Positions 1-8,200 of a stretch of 64,000 bases of DNA are shown here, piece by piece. Made by a program: the position numbers and the translations under genes. Numbering within the stretch: position 1 is the stretch's first letter; each line of letters starts with the position of its first letter. The notes below the pieces were generated by a model that was not told the origin of the DNA, did not search any database, and worked only from the letters and a program-made list of their open reading frames with translations. The stretch is from MVYY01 sp012517575 (lineage in GTDB: Bacteria; Bacteroidota; Bacteroidia; Bacteroidales; Paludibacteraceae). Where the stretch lies: positions 62,001 through 126,000 of the forward strand of contig JAVLUG010000010.1 of NCBI GenBank assembly GCA_031629035.1. The letters are read 5' to 3'.

Positions 1-1
1 T

Positions 2-70
2 TTTGGAGAAAAAGGAAAGAAGAAGGCAAAAGAAAGCATAAAAATTGAAAAAACAAACAATTTATTGTAA
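2..70 (+). CDS. Possible C-terminal tail of an upstream gene (5' partial)
   Basis: One reading frame is open from the window edge to a TAA at 68-70 and gives a short lysine-rich tail of 22 residues. The other two forward frames also stay open for 12-15 codons in this A-rich stretch, so the frame choice is uncertain. It could be the end of a protein whose body lies outside the window, or non-coding DNA. No family can be named. Confidence 0.2.
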   Translation, partial: FGEKGKKKAKESIKIEKTNNLL

Positions 71-165
71 ATCAATACGATAATCAGGAAATAAGGAATT
101 TGTCAAACACGGCGAATTTGAATAACTTTGTCGCCTCAAACAATAAAACCATAAAATCGACCATT

Positions 166-1191
166 ATGTCCCACACGGAAATTTCCACCTTAGGAGAATT
201 TGGATTAATCAAACACTTGACAGAAAAGGTAAAAATTAAAAATCGTTCCACTGTAAAAGGCATTGGTGACGATGCAGCTGTTCTCTCATATAAAGATAAA
301 CTCGTGCTGCTTACTTCCGATCTTCTGCTGGAAGGAGTACACTTCGATTTAATGTATGTTCCGTTGAAACATTTAGGCTATAAAGCTGCCATAGTCAACT
401 TTTCCGACATTTACGCCATGAATGGGGAACCAAAACAAATTACCGTTTCTCTGGGCGTATCCAAACGTTTTTCGGTAGAAGATTTGGATCAAATTTATGA
501 AGGTATTCTGCTGGCTTGTGAAAATTATGGAGTCGATTTGGTAGGTGGCGATACCAGCGCTTCGCTTACGGGTCTTACGCTCAGCATTTCCTGTGTGGGA
601 GAAGGAGAAACAGAACGAATTACCTATCGCAACGGCGCTAAGGAAAACGATTTGATTTGTGTGTCCGGCGATTTGGGGTCAGCTTACATGGGATTGCAAT
701 TGTTGGAAAGAGAAAAACTGGTTTTTGAAGGAAATGAACAGGCACAACCTCATTTTGATGGATACGAATATATTTTGGAACGCCAGCTGAAACCAGAAGC
801 AAGACGCGATATTGTTGAACAATTGCGTGAGAAAAATATTATTCCTACTGCCATGATGGACATTTCGGACGGATTATCGTCAGAACTGCTGCATATTTGC
901 ACGCAAAGCAAAAAAGGTTGCCGAATTTACGAAGATAAAATTCCCATAAGTTTTCAGGCTGCTGCAATGGCCGAAGAGATGAATATGAATATTGTTACCG
1001 CTGCGCTCAACGGTGGAGAAGATTACGAACTGGTTTTTACTGCTTCGCTGGAAGATTATGAAAAAATCGTACTCATGGAGAATGTTTCAATTGTAGGACA
1101 TATTACCAAACCCGAATCAGGGTGCTATTTGGTAGGCCGAGACGGAGGAGAAATAGAACTTCAGGCACAAGGATGGAATTCGCTGAGATAA
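166..1191 (+). CDS. thiL: Thiamine-monophosphate kinase
   Basis: ThiL phosphorylates thiamine monophosphate with ATP to give thiamine diphosphate, the last step of cofactor synthesis, in the cytoplasm. The 341-residue product has the AIRS/PurM-like kinase fold motifs: GIGDDAAV near the N-terminus (Mg-ATP aspartates), a DLLLEGVHF segment, VGGDTSAS, MDISDGL and NGGEDYEL near the C-terminus. The frame is open from a TTG at 100, but the protein starting at ATG 166 (MSHTEISTLGEFG) has the usual family N-terminus, so the 22-residue extension is rejected. It is convergent with the candidate small RNA at 1226-1322. No other thiamine gene is in the window. Confidence 0.95.
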   Translation: MSHTEISTLGEFGLIKHLTEKVKIKNRSTVKGIGDDAAVLSYKDKLVLLTSDLLLEGVHFDLMYVPLKHLGYKAAIVNFSDIYAMNGEPKQITVSLGVSKRFSVEDLDQIYEGILLACENYGVDLVGGDTSASLTGLTLSISCVGEGETERITYRNGAKENDLICVSGDLGSAYMGLQLLEREKLVFEGNEQAQPHFDGYEYILERQLKPEARRDIVEQLREKNIIPTAMMDISDGLSSELLHICTQSKKGCRIYEDKIPISFQAAAMAEEMNMNIVTAALNGGEDYELVFTASLEDYEKIVLMENVSIVGHITKPESGCYLVGRDGGEIELQAQGWNSLR

Positions 1192-1225
1192 AAATAGAAG
1201 AACCATACCCCCATAAAACGCGAAA

Positions 1226-1286
1226 GGTAGCCACGCCTGACTACCAATCTTTGTTAACCTTAAATCTAATACTATGAAAAAATCAC
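1226..1286 (-). ncRNA. Candidate small RNA beginning at a minus-strand promoter
   Basis: The thiL-argC gap has a well-formed Bacteroidota promoter on the minus strand (1291-1322) that no protein gene uses: argC has already ended at 1397. Transcription leftward would give an RNA containing a hairpin at 1226-1245 with a 7-bp stem (GGTAGTC paired with GGCTACC, 6-nt loop), followed by T-rich sequence. The 3' end is not clear. I have no secure family name for it. An alternative is a decayed or alternative promoter with no stable product. Confidence 0.4.
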
Positions 1287-1290
1287 TGCA

Positions 1291-1322
1291 CAAAGGTAAG
1301 GGTTTTTGAAATTCGCTGCAAA
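1291..1322 (-). promoter_or_regulatory. Bacteroidota-type promoter of the candidate small RNA
   Basis: Read on the minus strand, TTTG (1319-1322) is followed after 20 nt by TACCTTTG (1291-1298). This matches the Bacteroidota sigma consensus TTTG - about 20 nt - TAnnTTTG. The start of transcription should be near 1285. It points away from argC and towards the 3' end of thiL. Confidence 0.5.
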
Positions 1323-1396
1323 TATTTTCAATAATTTTTGTCCGAAAATTATGTTTTATAGCATCATTTAACTTTATCCGGCTTTTTCAACAAAAG

Positions 1397-2371
1397 TTAA
1401 AACCCAATAGCCTTCAGTTGTAAACCGGATTTTTCATCAAGCCCGAACATCAGATTCATATTTTGCACAGCTTGTCCCGACGCGCCCTTCAACAAATTAT
1501 CGATAACCGATACAATGAGCAATTTATCTTCATGTTTTTCCAAATAAACCAATGCTTTATTGGTATTTACAACTTGTTTGAGATCCGGATTTTTTTCTAC
1601 AATAAAAGTAAAAGCAGCCTCTCTGTAAAATTCGCGATACATTTCGTTGGCTTCTTCGAGTGTCAAGTCGCATTTGGTATAGCTTGCTGCCAGTATGCCG
1701 CGTGAAAAGTTTCCACGCACCGGAATGAAATTCACAGTCTGAACAAAAGACGGCTGCAACTGATGCAACGATTGGTTGATTTCGTGCAAATGCTGATGCG
1801 TAAAAGCTTTGTAAATGGAAACATTATTGTTCCTCCAGCTAAAATGAGAAGTAGCGGACAATTTTACTCCGGCGCCGGTAGAACCCGTAATGGCATTGAC
1901 ATGAATTTCATCTTTCAACAAACCGTTTTTTGCCAGCGGCAACAATCCCAACTGAATGGCCGTGGCAAAACAACCGGGATTGGCTATGTGTCGGGCAGAA
2001 ACAATTTCTTTTCGGTTCAGTTCCGGTAAACCGTAAACAAAATCATGATTGGCTCTCTTTTCACGGAAATCGGTAGAAAGATCAATTATTTTCACTGACG
2101 CAAGAACGTCATGCTCTTCAAGAAATTTTTTGCTGTCGCCATGTGCTGTGCACAAAAACAAGGCATCAATTTGTTGTAGTGGTAACTCGGCAGTAAATTT
2201 CAAATCCGTTTCACCTGTTAATCCGCTGTGAACATCAGCCACAAAATTTCCAGCATTGCTGCTGCTGTTTACAAACACAATTTCAACTTCCGGATGATAA
2301 ATCAGGATGCGCAACAACTCGCCTGCCGTATATCCTGCCCCTCCCACTATGCCAACTTTAATTTTTTGCAT
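1397..2371 (-). CDS. argC: N-acetyl-gamma-glutamyl-phosphate reductase
   Basis: ArgC reduces N-acetylglutamyl phosphate to the semialdehyde with NADPH, the third step of arginine synthesis. The 324-residue product begins with a Rossmann nucleotide loop (GIVGGAGYTAGELL, about residues 7-20) and carries the catalytic cysteine in NPGCFATA (Cys134), followed by a HQHLHEI segment that supplies the conserved histidine. Length is normal for the shorter bacterial class. It stands alone: no argG, argD or argB gene is adjacent, unlike the clusters of many relatives. The leader holds a hairpin with a T-rich tail that could attenuate expression. Confidence 0.95.
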   Translation of the reverse strand: MQKIKVGIVGGAGYTAGELLRILIYHPEVEIVFVNSSSNAGNFVADVHSGLTGETDLKFTAELPLQQIDALFLCTAHGDSKKFLEEHDVLASVKIIDLSTDFREKRANHDFVYGLPELNRKEIVSARHIANPGCFATAIQLGLLPLAKNGLLKDEIHVNAITGSTGAGVKLSATSHFSWRNNNVSIYKAFTHQHLHEINQSLHQLQPSFVQTVNFIPVRGNFSRGILAASYTKCDLTLEEANEMYREFYREAAFTFIVEKNPDLKQVVNTNKALVYLEKHEDKLLIVSVIDNLLKGASGQAVQNMNLMFGLDEKSGLQLKAIGF

Positions 2372-2397
2372 ATTAAAAAATTTTGTTCTTAAAAAAT

Positions 2398-2435
2398 AAA
2401 CTGTTTTCTTCTAACCTTTTATGCGAAAACAGTTT
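2398..2435 (-). promoter_or_regulatory. Stem-loop in the argC leader, possible attenuator
   Basis: An 11-bp inverted repeat (AAACTGTTTTC at 2398-2408, GAAAACAGTTT at 2425-2435) with a 16-nt loop lies between the -7 box and the argC start. On the minus strand the hairpin is followed at once by ATTTTTT, the form of an intrinsic terminator. It may attenuate transcription, but no competing antiterminator helix or leader peptide was identified. Confidence 0.4.
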
Positions 2436-2448
2436 TTAAAACCGGTTT

Positions 2449-2456
2449 CAAAGTTA
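2449..2456 (-). promoter_or_regulatory. -7 box of argC
   Basis: The minus strand reads TAACTTTG, matching TAnnTTTG. A TTTG lies only 12 nt further upstream, which is too close for a good -33 box. The predicted start is near 2442, just before the leader hairpin. Confidence 0.4.
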
Positions 2457-2623
2457 ACATTTTATTTCCAAATCTTTGTAAAAGAACTCTCAATATTTAA
2501 TCAAAATGCTCATAATCTATAATTTGAAAAACACTGAATTTTCCGAATCAGTTTCTAAAATATTTCATAAAAAATTGGAAAGATCAAAACAAATTTTTTG
2601 CAAAACTTTGGCAATCGATGAGA

Positions 2624-2664
2624 ACAAAAAAATCCGCTTAATTAAAAATTCTTAAGCGGATTTT
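2624..2664 (-). terminator. Intrinsic terminator of the peroxiredoxin gene
   Basis: A 12-bp stem (AAAATCCGCTTA at 2629-2640 paired with 2653-2664) and a 12-nt loop are followed on the minus strand by a run of seven T. It lies 20 bp past the stop of the peroxiredoxin gene. Confidence 0.75.
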
Positions 2665-2684
2665 AAAAGAGAAAAGGGAAAAAC

Positions 2685-3317
2685 TTATTTGTGAGACAAG
2701 TAATCAGCTACACCTTCCTGTGTAGGATTCATGGCTTTATCTCCTTTTTTCCAGTTGGCCGGACAAACTTCGCCATATTGTTCGGTAAACTGCAGCGCAT
2801 CAATTACACGCAACACTTCATCTACATTTCTACCTATCGGCATATCGTTTACAACCTGATGACGCACCACTCCGTCCTTATCGATAAGGAAAAGTCCTCG
2901 GTAAGCTTCCGGCGCTCCCACAAAAATTTCATTTCCATCTTCATCATAATCCACATCGCCGGCCAATACATCATAAGCTTTGGATATGGCCAACGAATGA
3001 TCGGACACTATCGGATAAGTTACGCCTTTGATACCACCTTCGTTTTGGGGAGTTTGCAGCCACTTCCAGTGAGAAAAGGCAGAATCAGTAGAAGCTGCGA
3101 CTACCACTGTGTTGCGAGCCTCAAACTCATTGGCTTTTTCCTGAAAAGCAATTAATTCGGTAGGACATACAAAAGTAAAATCGGCAGGATAAAAGAAAAA
3201 TACTACATATTTTTCTCCTTTGTATTGAGCAAGAGAAAAATCATCTACAATTTCGTTTCCGTTTACCACAGCCTTGCTGCTAAAAACGGGTGCTTGTTTT
3301 CCAACTAATACTGACAT
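2685..3317 (-). CDS. Typical 2-Cys peroxiredoxin (AhpC/Prx1 type)
   Basis: Reduces hydrogen peroxide and organic or peroxynitrite peroxides in the cytoplasm through a cysteine pair. The 210-residue protein has the peroxidatic cysteine in FTFVCPTE (Cys51) and the resolving cysteine in GEVCPANW (Cys185), with the thioredoxin-fold core between them. It is closer to the eukaryote-like Prx1 subgroup than to the shorter AhpC partner of AhpF, and no ahpF gene is adjacent, so electrons probably come from thioredoxin. It is monocistronic: own -7 box upstream, strong terminator downstream. Confidence 0.93.
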   Translation of the reverse strand: MSVLVGKQAPVFSSKAVVNGNEIVDDFSLAQYKGEKYVVFFFYPADFTFVCPTELIAFQEKANEFEARNTVVVAASTDSAFSHWKWLQTPQNEGGIKGVTYPIVSDHSLAISKAYDVLAGDVDYDEDGNEIFVGAPEAYRGLFLIDKDGVVRHQVVNDMPIGRNVDEVLRVIDALQFTEQYGEVCPANWKKGDKAMNPTQEGVADYLSHK

Positions 3318-3354
3318 AATTATAATTTTATAATTGTTTTAATTTTTACTACTG

Positions 3355-3362
3355 CAAAAGTA
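3355..3362 (-). promoter_or_regulatory. -7 box of the peroxiredoxin gene
   Basis: The minus strand reads TACTTTTG, a match to TAnnTTTG, which would start transcription about 30 nt before the ATG. No TTTG at the right distance was found for the -33 box. Confidence 0.4.
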
Positions 3363-3481
3363 ATAATTATTTTATAAAATAATTCAGAAAATTCGATAGA
3401 AATTTTCAATCATCTTATAGAATTCTTGGAAGACCCATAATGTAGAAAGGAAACAAAACAAACAGAAAAAAAATAAAAAAA

Positions 3482-3964
3482 TTACTCCCGTCGATAAATA
3501 AGCACAACCACGTAAGCTGTAATTCCTTCTTTTCTACCGACAAAACCCATTTTTTCGGAAGTGGTGGCTTTGATAGAAACATCGGAATCGTCAAGTTGCA
3601 TAAGGTTTGCCAGACACGTCTGCATTTGTGGAATATAGGCATTTAACTTGGGTTCTTCTGCACAAACCGTACAATCAACATTACCAACAGAAAAACCCTT
3701 TTCACTAAGTAACGTCATGGTTTTTGCAAGCAAAATTTTGCTGTCAATATTTTCAAATTCAACAGCATTATCAGGGAAATGATAGCCTATATCGCGCAAA
3801 GCAGCCGCTCCCAATAGTGCATCGCATAAAGCGTGAATCAACACATCGGCATCCGAATGCCCTGCCAAACCCATTTCATATTTCACCCGGATTCCGCCCA
3901 GCCATAATTCCCTGTTAGCAGCGAAAGGATGAACATCAAAACCAAAACCTACTCGAATATTCAT
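3482..3964 (-). CDS. ispF: 2-C-methyl-D-erythritol 2,4-cyclodiphosphate synthase
   Basis: IspF closes the cyclodiphosphate ring in the non-mevalonate isoprenoid pathway. The 160-residue protein starts with RVGFGFDVH, whose aspartate and histidine bind the active-site metal, then has the AGHSDADV segment with the third metal histidine and a C-terminal TTSEKMGFVGRKEG segment. Two in-frame ATG codons occur (3970 and 3964); the second gives the family-typical beginning. It follows porV across a terminator-like hairpin, and the order porU-porV-ispF is as I recall it in Porphyromonas gingivalis. Confidence 0.95.
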   Translation of the reverse strand: MNIRVGFGFDVHPFAANRELWLGGIRVKYEMGLAGHSDADVLIHALCDALLGAAALRDIGYHFPDNAVEFENIDSKILLAKTMTLLSEKGFSVGNVDCTVCAEEPKLNAYIPQMQTCLANLMQLDDSDVSIKATTSEKMGFVGRKEGITAYVVVLIYRRE

Positions 3965-3982
3965 AAACATTCAATTTAAACG

Positions 3983-4024
3983 AAAAAACGGCTGCAACCC
4001 TTCAAGAGGAAACAACCGTTTTTG
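3983..4024 (-). terminator. Hairpin after porV
   Basis: An 8-bp stem (3984-3991 with 4016-4023, ACGG core) with a partly paired inner loop is followed on the minus strand by six T. It sits 43 bp past the porV stop and before ispF, so it could end the porU-porV message or reduce read-through into ispF. Confidence 0.5.
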
Positions 4025-4066
4025 TATTGTTAATAGAAATTTTTCAGCAGCAATAAAATTATTCGG

Positions 4067-5200
4067 TTACTTTGCCAAATTCCTCAATCCGTTCAGGTCA
4101 AACGACAAAGAAAAGCGCAACGTTTGATCCAGCGGATTAGACTGCGAAGTAGCAATCACATAACCGGCATCAAGCTGAAAAACATTTAATTTGAATCCTG
4201 CACCGGCCGTAAAATACTTGCGATTCCCCTTTTCCTGACTTTCGTTAAAATAACCAGCACGAACAAAGAATTGATTATTGTAAGCATATTCAGCGCCAAC
4301 CGACCACATTACTTCTTTCAGTTCTTCGCTGAATCCGCCAGGCGCATCGTTAAACGATTTAAAAATACCGTTGATAGAAGAAATATCGCTGTATTCTTCG
4401 ATGGTCATATCATTTTGAGTTGGCACCAACAACTTATTGACATCGGCACTGAATGAAAAACGGTTGTAAGCGTCCATAGGATAATCAAATGATCCGCCAA
4501 TTCGCAAATTGGTCGGAATAAAATTACTGGTTTCATTCTCATCATACGAAATTTTAGATCCAATATTGGAAATATCAAAACCCAACGCCAAATTAGCATC
4601 ACCCGTAGCCATGGTAATAGGCGTACGGTAATAACCTGCCACATCGGCTGCAAAAGCATTTCCAGGATACATTTCTGTGCCTCCGTTAATATTAACTCCA
4701 TTGTTTAAGTCGGAACGAATATAACGCAAAGCTACCGACGCCGAAAATTTGGTGGAAAGCAAACGTGAATAAGCTATATCGAAAGCATATTCGTTGGGAT
4801 GAGCAGAACCTTGCGGATAACCCAATTCATCCATCAATGAAATATCACCCAACGAAAAATAACGCAAAGAAGCGCTTACCGACTGCAATTCGTCAAATTT
4901 CCAATAACCGGAAGCATATACCAAATTAATGTCGCTTACCAGCTTGCTCAACCATGGCGTATAAGAAAGAGAAACGCCAACTTCACTTTCCATAAATGAA
5001 TATTTTGCCGGATTCCAATATTGAGAATTGACATCAGGAGCTGTTGCAGCACCAACATCACCCATTCCACCAGCTCGAGCATCGGGAGCAATTGTCAAAG
5101 AAGGTACAGCGGTAATTACCGGATTATTGGTATCCGTTTGTGCAAAACCACAAAGCGCAATCAAGACAAAAAAACTGAAAATCAAAAACCTCTTCTTCAT
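4067..5200 (-). CDS. porV: Type IX secretion outer-membrane protein PorV (LptO)
   Basis: PorV is a FadL-like outer-membrane beta-barrel that carries type IX secretion cargo from the translocon to the sortase PorU. The 377-residue product has a signal peptide ending in CGFAQ, then the family N-terminus (VPSLTIAPDARAGGMGDVG) and the NSQYWNPAKY segment, followed by alternating amphipathic strands to the C-terminus. It begins 93 bp after the porU stop on the same strand, which supports the assignment over its paralogue PorQ. Confidence 0.92.
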   Translation of the reverse strand: MKKRFLIFSFFVLIALCGFAQTDTNNPVITAVPSLTIAPDARAGGMGDVGAATAPDVNSQYWNPAKYSFMESEVGVSLSYTPWLSKLVSDINLVYASGYWKFDELQSVSASLRYFSLGDISLMDELGYPQGSAHPNEYAFDIAYSRLLSTKFSASVALRYIRSDLNNGVNINGGTEMYPGNAFAADVAGYYRTPITMATGDANLALGFDISNIGSKISYDENETSNFIPTNLRIGGSFDYPMDAYNRFSFSADVNKLLVPTQNDMTIEEYSDISSINGIFKSFNDAPGGFSEELKEVMWSVGAEYAYNNQFFVRAGYFNESQEKGNRKYFTAGAGFKLNVFQLDAGYVIATSQSNPLDQTLRFSLSFDLNGLRNLAK

Positions 5201-5293
5201 TATTCTTATTTATTATATTATGAATCAAAAAATTAAAAAAATAGACATTTTTTATTAGTAAAAATATTAACGTTCCATTTGAATTTTATTGTC

Positions 5294-8200
5294 TCAAAAA
5301 ACAATAATTTTGTTTGTTCTTGACGTTAACGAACTGTTTTCGGTACGAATACTTACCCGATAAAGATAAATACCTTTCTGAACTTTTTCTCCGTTGGAAG
5401 TTGTCAGGTTCCAAGTTACTTCATCGGCTGAAGTTTGAGAAAACATCCAAATTTTACGTCCTGATAAATCGAAAATTTCAACGGTAGTAGTCAGGAGAGT
5501 TTCGGGTCGATCGTGCTGAATGACAAATTTCGTCTGTTCCCTAACGGGATTCGGGTAATTATAAACCGAAAAAATGACTGGGGCCAGACCTTTCACTACT
5601 TCAAATTCGATGGTATCGGATGTCGAATTATTTAGCAAATCAAATGCTCTGAAAGTTAAAGTATGTTTTCCTTCTTGGAGCGTGGACAATTTATAAGACA
5701 CCGTTCCTTGCTGATAACTGTTTTCGGCTGCAGTATAATAATCATTTAAAATATAGGTCTTATTTGGGTCATTGTCTACTGTCAGCAACAAGTCATGACC
5801 AATACCGCTACCAACAGTATTGATGCCGTTTTCGTCAGAAATATTGGCAACAAAAAGTGGTGTTTCGTTCACCTTTCCTCCCGAAACAAATTCCGGAGAA
5901 TTGAGATATATATCGATTTCTGGACCAATATTGTCGTTGGGTAAATTGGTACTCGAACCGCCAATTAAAAAATTCTCAAAATAACCCTGTGCTTCATAAT
6001 TATTAGTTTCGTCGTAAGCATAATAATTGATTCGCCCCGAACCATAATTATACTTGATATCTTTTGGAAGCAGGAAAGTAAAAGTAAATTCACCGTTGAC
6101 CACCTTCACTTTTCCAGAAAACAAAGTATTAGAACGATCGTAATAAGTCAATGTGCCATCGCCTTCGTTGTTTAAAGTAGTAATTTTTTCGACTTTGTCA
6201 TAAACAACTATTTCCACTGTTCCATTGAAGTCTGAAACCTTGTTTCCGTTCTGATCGGCAATAAAGCCCGAAACAGTAGCAGTAGAAAGAGCTTTTAGCG
6301 TATCCTTGCCTAAAACTTCGCTGTCATTGATTTTGGAAGTAATCACCTTGTACTGATCGGGATAATTTAATCTGACGGCCGGATCGCCCAAATAGATGTA
6401 AGAAAGTTTGTTGTTTTCGGTGCCGATGGAATTTTTGGCTAAACGGACAGCATCTCCTACTCGCGGATAATCTCCGTTTTTCTTAAACAGATTTTCGACA
6501 AAATATTTGTTTATATAAAAATTTTGCGAAGCGTAAACCGGTCGGGCAGCTGAAAACAAGCCAATTCCTCCGCCCACCGAATTTAAAATAACATATTCTC
6601 CGGCTGAAACGGGCTTAACGTCAAATTGAAGAAAATCGCAGGTAGCAGCCATCCAAACGGGCAAGTTTTTATTCGATAGAGATTTTACGTCGGCTGTGGT
6701 AAGGATATTTTCGTTTGTCCAACCTGCATAACCTGCATGACCCGTATAATCCAGTAAAAACATACCGGAGCGCAACAAATTATGAAAACGACTTCTGGCC
6801 AACGGATAACTTTGCCCACTGGCATTAACTTCCTGCACAAAAGCATCGAGATAAATTTTATTGATCTGAAAAGCAGGAACATTCTTTGCAACCGTTACGG
6901 CAATGCTGTCAGACTGACGCATGTGAAGAGCATTGTCACCATCATCAGCGAGGAAACAAATCTGATTTTTCCAAATTCCCTTTTCTTTGTTCTCAATGTA
7001 ATTAATTGTTTTATTTACCACATCCGAAGCTTGTTGCGCAGTAGTAACGGGGAAACGTCCAACAGCAACATCCAGCAAATCGGAAGGGACTTGCGTTCCT
7101 TCGCTGTCGTCCATAAGGCCAAAATAATCATCCGTAACATAGGAAGAAGTGAGTACCAAAGAATTTTCGGCCTGATAGGTCAGAATCAAATTGTCGCCAG
7201 AGTTGGGAACAATACCTCTGTTGTCGTAAGAACCGCGTCCGAAAAGGAGAAGGTATTTCGGCAGATCGGCAGTGTTATTTGTTTCATAAGCTCTGTCATA
7301 CAGCATTTTTACGAACCAACGGTAAGATGTGGCATCCGGTGTTCCGGATGAAAATTCGTTATAAACCTGTTCTGTTGTTGCTACATTAACCGAAAGTCCA
7401 TCCTTGTCTCGATGAGTTTGAGCCAAAGATTCTGCCTGCGAAAGGAAATCAGGATGTGTAATGATAACCAAATCAGAAGGCTGCAATGCGTGAAGATTCT
7501 GATTGGCAACCACACCGACAATTTCAGGTTTGGCGAAAGAAGTTCCGGATGTAGGATCGATGGCAACATACTGATGAAACTCATTGCCAGAAGCGACAAA
7601 AGATAATTTATTGTCGGGAAGGGAGGTAGTAGCCACACGATAAATATTTTGAGGATCGGTAATGTCCCAAATTTGTACATTGCTGTTAGCATTGCTCAAA
7701 GTATAAGCATTGTAGGCAGATTTTCCAAGAAAATCAACATTTTGAAAACGCATGGCTACACCCTGCATAATCAATTTTCTTCGAGCATTTATCTCAATAT
7801 AATTCAAATAACCGGTGGATGTAGAAGTTGATTTGTTGTAAGTTATATTGAACGTCAATATATCATTGTCGGGTGTAAGAGTGTAAATTGCAGAAGCGGA
7901 TTTCGCCATTTCATAATTATCACCCGAGTTTTTTATAACCGAAAGGGTTTTATTTTGAGATCCATTCAAATTTAAACTAAAAGACGAATTTTCCATCGAA
8001 GAAGTAGCTAAATCAATTGAAAGTTTTAATGTATTGGATTTGATAACATTAGGAAAATTAAAAGTAAAACTATAAGAAAGCGTATTGCTAAATGTTTCAC
8101 CATAAAATTCTTTTCCCGATTTGGTAAGGTTCTGCAAATCTTTCTCATAAAGTTGATAATCTGTAAATTCATCCACCTGATAAATGGTAGCATCGGCAGG

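Larger units (their letters stand above)
2372..2684. other. argC-peroxiredoxin gap: argC leader and peroxiredoxin terminator
   Basis: This 313-bp gap holds, from left to right, the argC leader with a stem-loop (2398-2435), a -7 box for argC (2449-2456), about 170 bp of featureless AT-rich DNA, and the terminator of the peroxiredoxin gene (2629-2664). No coding sequence is visible. Confidence 0.6.

Noticed and set aside
1274..1309. An 11-codon ATG frame in the thiL-argC gap
   Set aside because: It lies inside the minus-strand promoter/RNA element and is too short to support without translation data.
6782..7351. A 189-codon open frame on the plus strand inside porU
   Set aside because: It overlaps the C25 peptidase domain, has no signal, motif or promoter, and is a shadow of porU.
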